A stretch of 5,489 nucleotides of DNA. It comes from Desulfobacteraceae bacterium. GTDB lineage: Bacteria > Desulfobacterota > Desulfobacteria > Desulfobacterales > Desulfosalsimonadaceae. Position 1 is the first letter of the stretch, and the number at the start of each line of letters is the position of its first letter. The DNA is taken from contig DAIEHU010000196.1 of the NCBI GenBank assembly GCA_027353395.1, positions 1-5,489 on the forward strand, read 5' to 3'. Under the pieces are notes generated by a model. It ran no database searches. It saw only the letters and a list, made by a program, of their open reading frames with translations, and was not told the origin of the DNA. A program made the position numbers and the translations under genes. Of the stretch, positions 3,620-5,489 are shown in pieces.

Positions 3620-5489
3620 ATGACCATTAAATCTTTCGCCATCATCCTGTTTGTCCTCGCCCTGGCGCTGATTTCCGCCATCATCATTCCCAACTGGAAT
3701 AGACACATTATTTTCCTGTCAAACGGTGACGCCATTGAGGTGGAAAAGACCTGGCCCGTGCTGGACGAGGTGTTTTATGAAAAAGGGGCGGGCACGCTTT
3801 TTACGGTCAAGACGGATCAGGTGGATGAAATCGTGAACGGCGGATTTTCCAGCATAAATGACTGGAAAATCATTATCAGCCGCGCCATGGAATTGAGAGA
3901 GGGCGTATTTGGCGTTCTGATGCGCAAAATGACCTGGCTCATCTGTCTGGCCGCGTCCTGTCTGGCTGTCGCCGCGCGCTTTATCCATTATATTGTATCA
4001 ATGAAAACAAGTATAAAAGAAAACGATGGGGACGCGGATGAACCAATCCGGCTTTCCATATCCCCCCAATCGCCGGATTCTGAAAAAATCGTTCTTTTTT
4101 TTCTGAATATCTATCTTTTGCAGTTGCGGGCGAAACGGACAGATCGATGCCACTACCGTCTGAGTGATGCTAAAGGTCCTTTAAATACAAGTGTTTATAA
4201 ACTTAACGCCAATGTCGGCGGCCATTGGCAATCCAGAAGAATATCCCTGGGCCGCATCGGCGAGGACAGCGGCGCCCGAAGCAAATGCTTTTACGCCATC
4301 TTTGATGATCATCTGGTGATCAAGATCCCGCCGGAACCAATACGCGATTTTCGCCGGTATATGGAGAGCATCAGGGCTGACAGGCGCATCGCCGATATTC
4401 TCGCCCCGCGTGAATGTCTGGTGCCCAAAGTATCCCTTGTTCTTAAAAAAATCCCGATGTTTGCAAGGTTTATGGACCAATTAACGGGCGACGATGAAAC
4501 CAGATGCATGGAGGCGTTGAACATCCACCCGGCATTTCAGGATTTCCTCAAAAACGGGGAAGGCTTTGTTTTTTATATGGATCTCTCAAAATATTATTTT
4601 CTCGGGAATATTTTAAATGAATGCCATGACACCAGCGATGCCTTTTCACGAGAAATGGACAAGTATCAGGATATGATCTTTATGCCCGCGGCCTTTGCCG
4701 ACCGGTATGGAGACGCCGCCGCCGATATTTCCTTAAATCTTCAGAATGCGTATCATAACTTTGAGGAGCAGCTAAACAACAATACCATTCCGGAGTTTCA
4801 GAAAAAAATCTGGTTCACCCGTATTTTTCAGGACGGGCCGTTGGCTGCGAATCCTGAAAAGATTCCGCCGGATGCGGAAGCCGTTCTCAGCCGGATAAAG
4901 CATCAGTATGCCGATACCCTTGACGCCTATCGAAAGCTCTTGCGGAAATGCGCACGGGAGCAGTCCTTTAAACGGAATCTGTCGCGGACTCAGAGCATCG
5001 GTTCCAGGCTGATTGAACTGCTGGCATGGCTGTTTTTTAAAAATATCGCCATCCGCGACCTCAAGCCGGATAACCTGCTGGTGGCTGGCGATCCGTCAAA
5101 ATATCCGCAGTTTTTGATGACCGCGGATGGTTTTGAAATTGGGCTGATTGATGTTGAAATCGCGGCGTATGTGGGTACGGATAACCATTACATGGATCAG
5201 CCGAAACTTGGCGGCACGCCATTTTATGCAACGCCGGCGCATATGTTTGTCAATGAGGTCCTAAAGGAATTATTTGATGATATTCCATATATTTATAAGC
5301 TGCAAGACTGGTATGCCGCCGTGGCGATTTTGTATCAGGCGGTTACCGGTGAAAAGTTATTTGTGAGCACCGCCAGAATAATGGCCTCGATGACCAAGGA
5401 ATACGGTAGCTCAATCATGAGTCGAGTCCTATCCTCGCCTGATTCCAGCCGCTCGCAGGATCGCGTGGCAGGTTCCGGTGGGAACCTCC
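3620..5489 (+). CDS. Membrane-anchored divergent protein kinase-like protein (3' end outside the window)
   Basis: The frame is open for 623 residues from ATG 3620 to the window edge with no stop. Two membrane helices (about 5-24 and 105-126) flank about 80 residues predicted outside the inner membrane; a cytosolic linker follows. The kinase core begins near 207 with GRIGEDSG (211-218) in place of the glycine loop, then LVIK with Lys235, and a likely alpha-C helix (about 241-261, Glu249 a candidate for the salt bridge). After a long insertion comes the catalytic loop IRDLKPDN (478-485: Asp480, Lys482, Asn485), then LIDVE with metal-binding Asp511, GGTPFYATPA (531-540) for the activation-segment end, and DWYAAVAILYQAVTG (563-577) for helix F. 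Metal, lysine and catalytic residues remain, so activity is possible; the HRD His, DFG Phe-Gly and APE Glu are lost. The start has only a weak GAAAG site at 3608-3612; a stop at 3569-3571 closes the frame upstream and no earlier ATG exists. I know no named family for it; its signal and target are unknown. Confidence 0.85.
   Translation, partial: MTIKSFAIILFVLALALISAIIIPNWNRHIIFLSNGDAIEVEKTWPVLDEVFYEKGAGTLFTVKTDQVDEIVNGGFSSINDWKIIISRAMELREGVFGVLMRKMTWLICLAASCLAVAARFIHYIVSMKTSIKENDGDADEPIRLSISPQSPDSEKIVLFFLNIYLLQLRAKRTDRCHYRLSDAKGPLNTSVYKLNANVGGHWQSRRISLGRIGEDSGARSKCFYAIFDDHLVIKIPPEPIRDFRRYMESIRADRRIADILAPRECLVPKVSLVLKKIPMFARFMDQLTGDDETRCMEALNIHPAFQDFLKNGEGFVFYMDLSKYYFLGNILNECHDTSDAFSREMDKYQDMIFMPAAFADRYGDAAADISLNLQNAYHNFEEQLNNNTIPEFQKKIWFTRIFQDGPLAANPEKIPPDAEAVLSRIKHQYADTLDAYRKLLRKCAREQSFKRNLSRTQSIGSRLIELLAWLFFKNIAIRDLKPDNLLVAGDPSKYPQFLMTADGFEIGLIDVEIAAYVGTDNHYMDQPKLGGTPFYATPAHMFVNEVLKELFDDIPYIYKLQDWYAAVAILYQAVTGEKLFVSTARIMASMTKEYGSSIMSRVLSSPDSSRSQDRVAGSGGNL
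5470..5487 (+). repeat. Perfect short inverted repeat inside the kinase-like gene
   Basis: AGGTTCC (5470-5476) and GGAACCT (5481-5487) form a 7-base-pair stem with a GGTG loop, two bases from the window edge. It lies in a serine- and glycine-rich stretch (SSPDSSRSQDRVAGSGG) after helix F. It may be chance; too little sequence follows to tell. Confidence 0.35.

Noticed and set aside
3414..3630. Two short + strand frames over the cutA end and the following gap
   Set aside because: They begin inside cutA in other frames, lack ribosome binding sites and encode no recognisable protein.
3719..4524. Three open frames on the - strand opposite the kinase-like gene
   Set aside because: The + strand frame encodes membrane helices and ordered kinase motifs across the whole region; the opposite frames are short and featureless.

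Overview
The window looks like chromosomal DNA of an anaerobic, Gram-negative bacterium, most likely of the Desulfobacterota (old deltaproteobacteria). This is inferred from gene content and style, not from a marker gene: a non-photosynthetic ferredoxin-thioredoxin reductase next to a small CGHC redoxin, a small cysteine-rich protein, CutA, and a large membrane-anchored kinase-like protein. All complete genes read on the + strand and are closely packed. No rRNA, tRNA, CRISPR array, insertion sequence or origin is visible, and no gene-free stretch exceeds 300 bases.

Layout. Positions 1-432 hold the C-terminal 143 residues of glyceraldehyde-3-phosphate dehydrogenase. A 67-residue protein with seven cysteines follows (533-736). 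The gap at 737-977 is not empty. On the - strand it carries a short reading frame (769-966) that resembles the last part of a DUF2064/TIGR04282-type glycosyltransferase and is cut off just upstream of the next gene, so it is probably a gene remnant. A nitroreductase-family flavoprotein lies at 978-1613.

Positions 1668-3499 look like one operon: a glutaredoxin-like protein with a CGHC active site, a ferredoxin-thioredoxin reductase catalytic subunit that overlaps it by one base (TAATG), an alpha/beta hydrolase 14 bases further on, and the divalent-cation tolerance protein CutA. The first two make a plausible electron path from ferredoxin through an iron-sulfur disulfide reductase to a dithiol carrier. 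The hydrolase and CutA have no obvious link to that path.

The most notable feature is an open reading frame from 3620 that runs off the end of the window without a stop (623 residues seen). It has two N-terminal membrane segments flanking a predicted extracytoplasmic region of about 80 residues, then a divergent protein kinase domain. The nucleotide-binding lysine, the catalytic-loop Asp/Lys/Asn and the metal-binding Asp are kept. The HRD histidine, the DFG phenylalanine and glycine, and the APE glutamate are replaced. About 245 residues separate the lysine from the catalytic Asp, far more than in ordinary kinases. It is the best candidate here for a poorly described system; its partners would lie downstream of the window.
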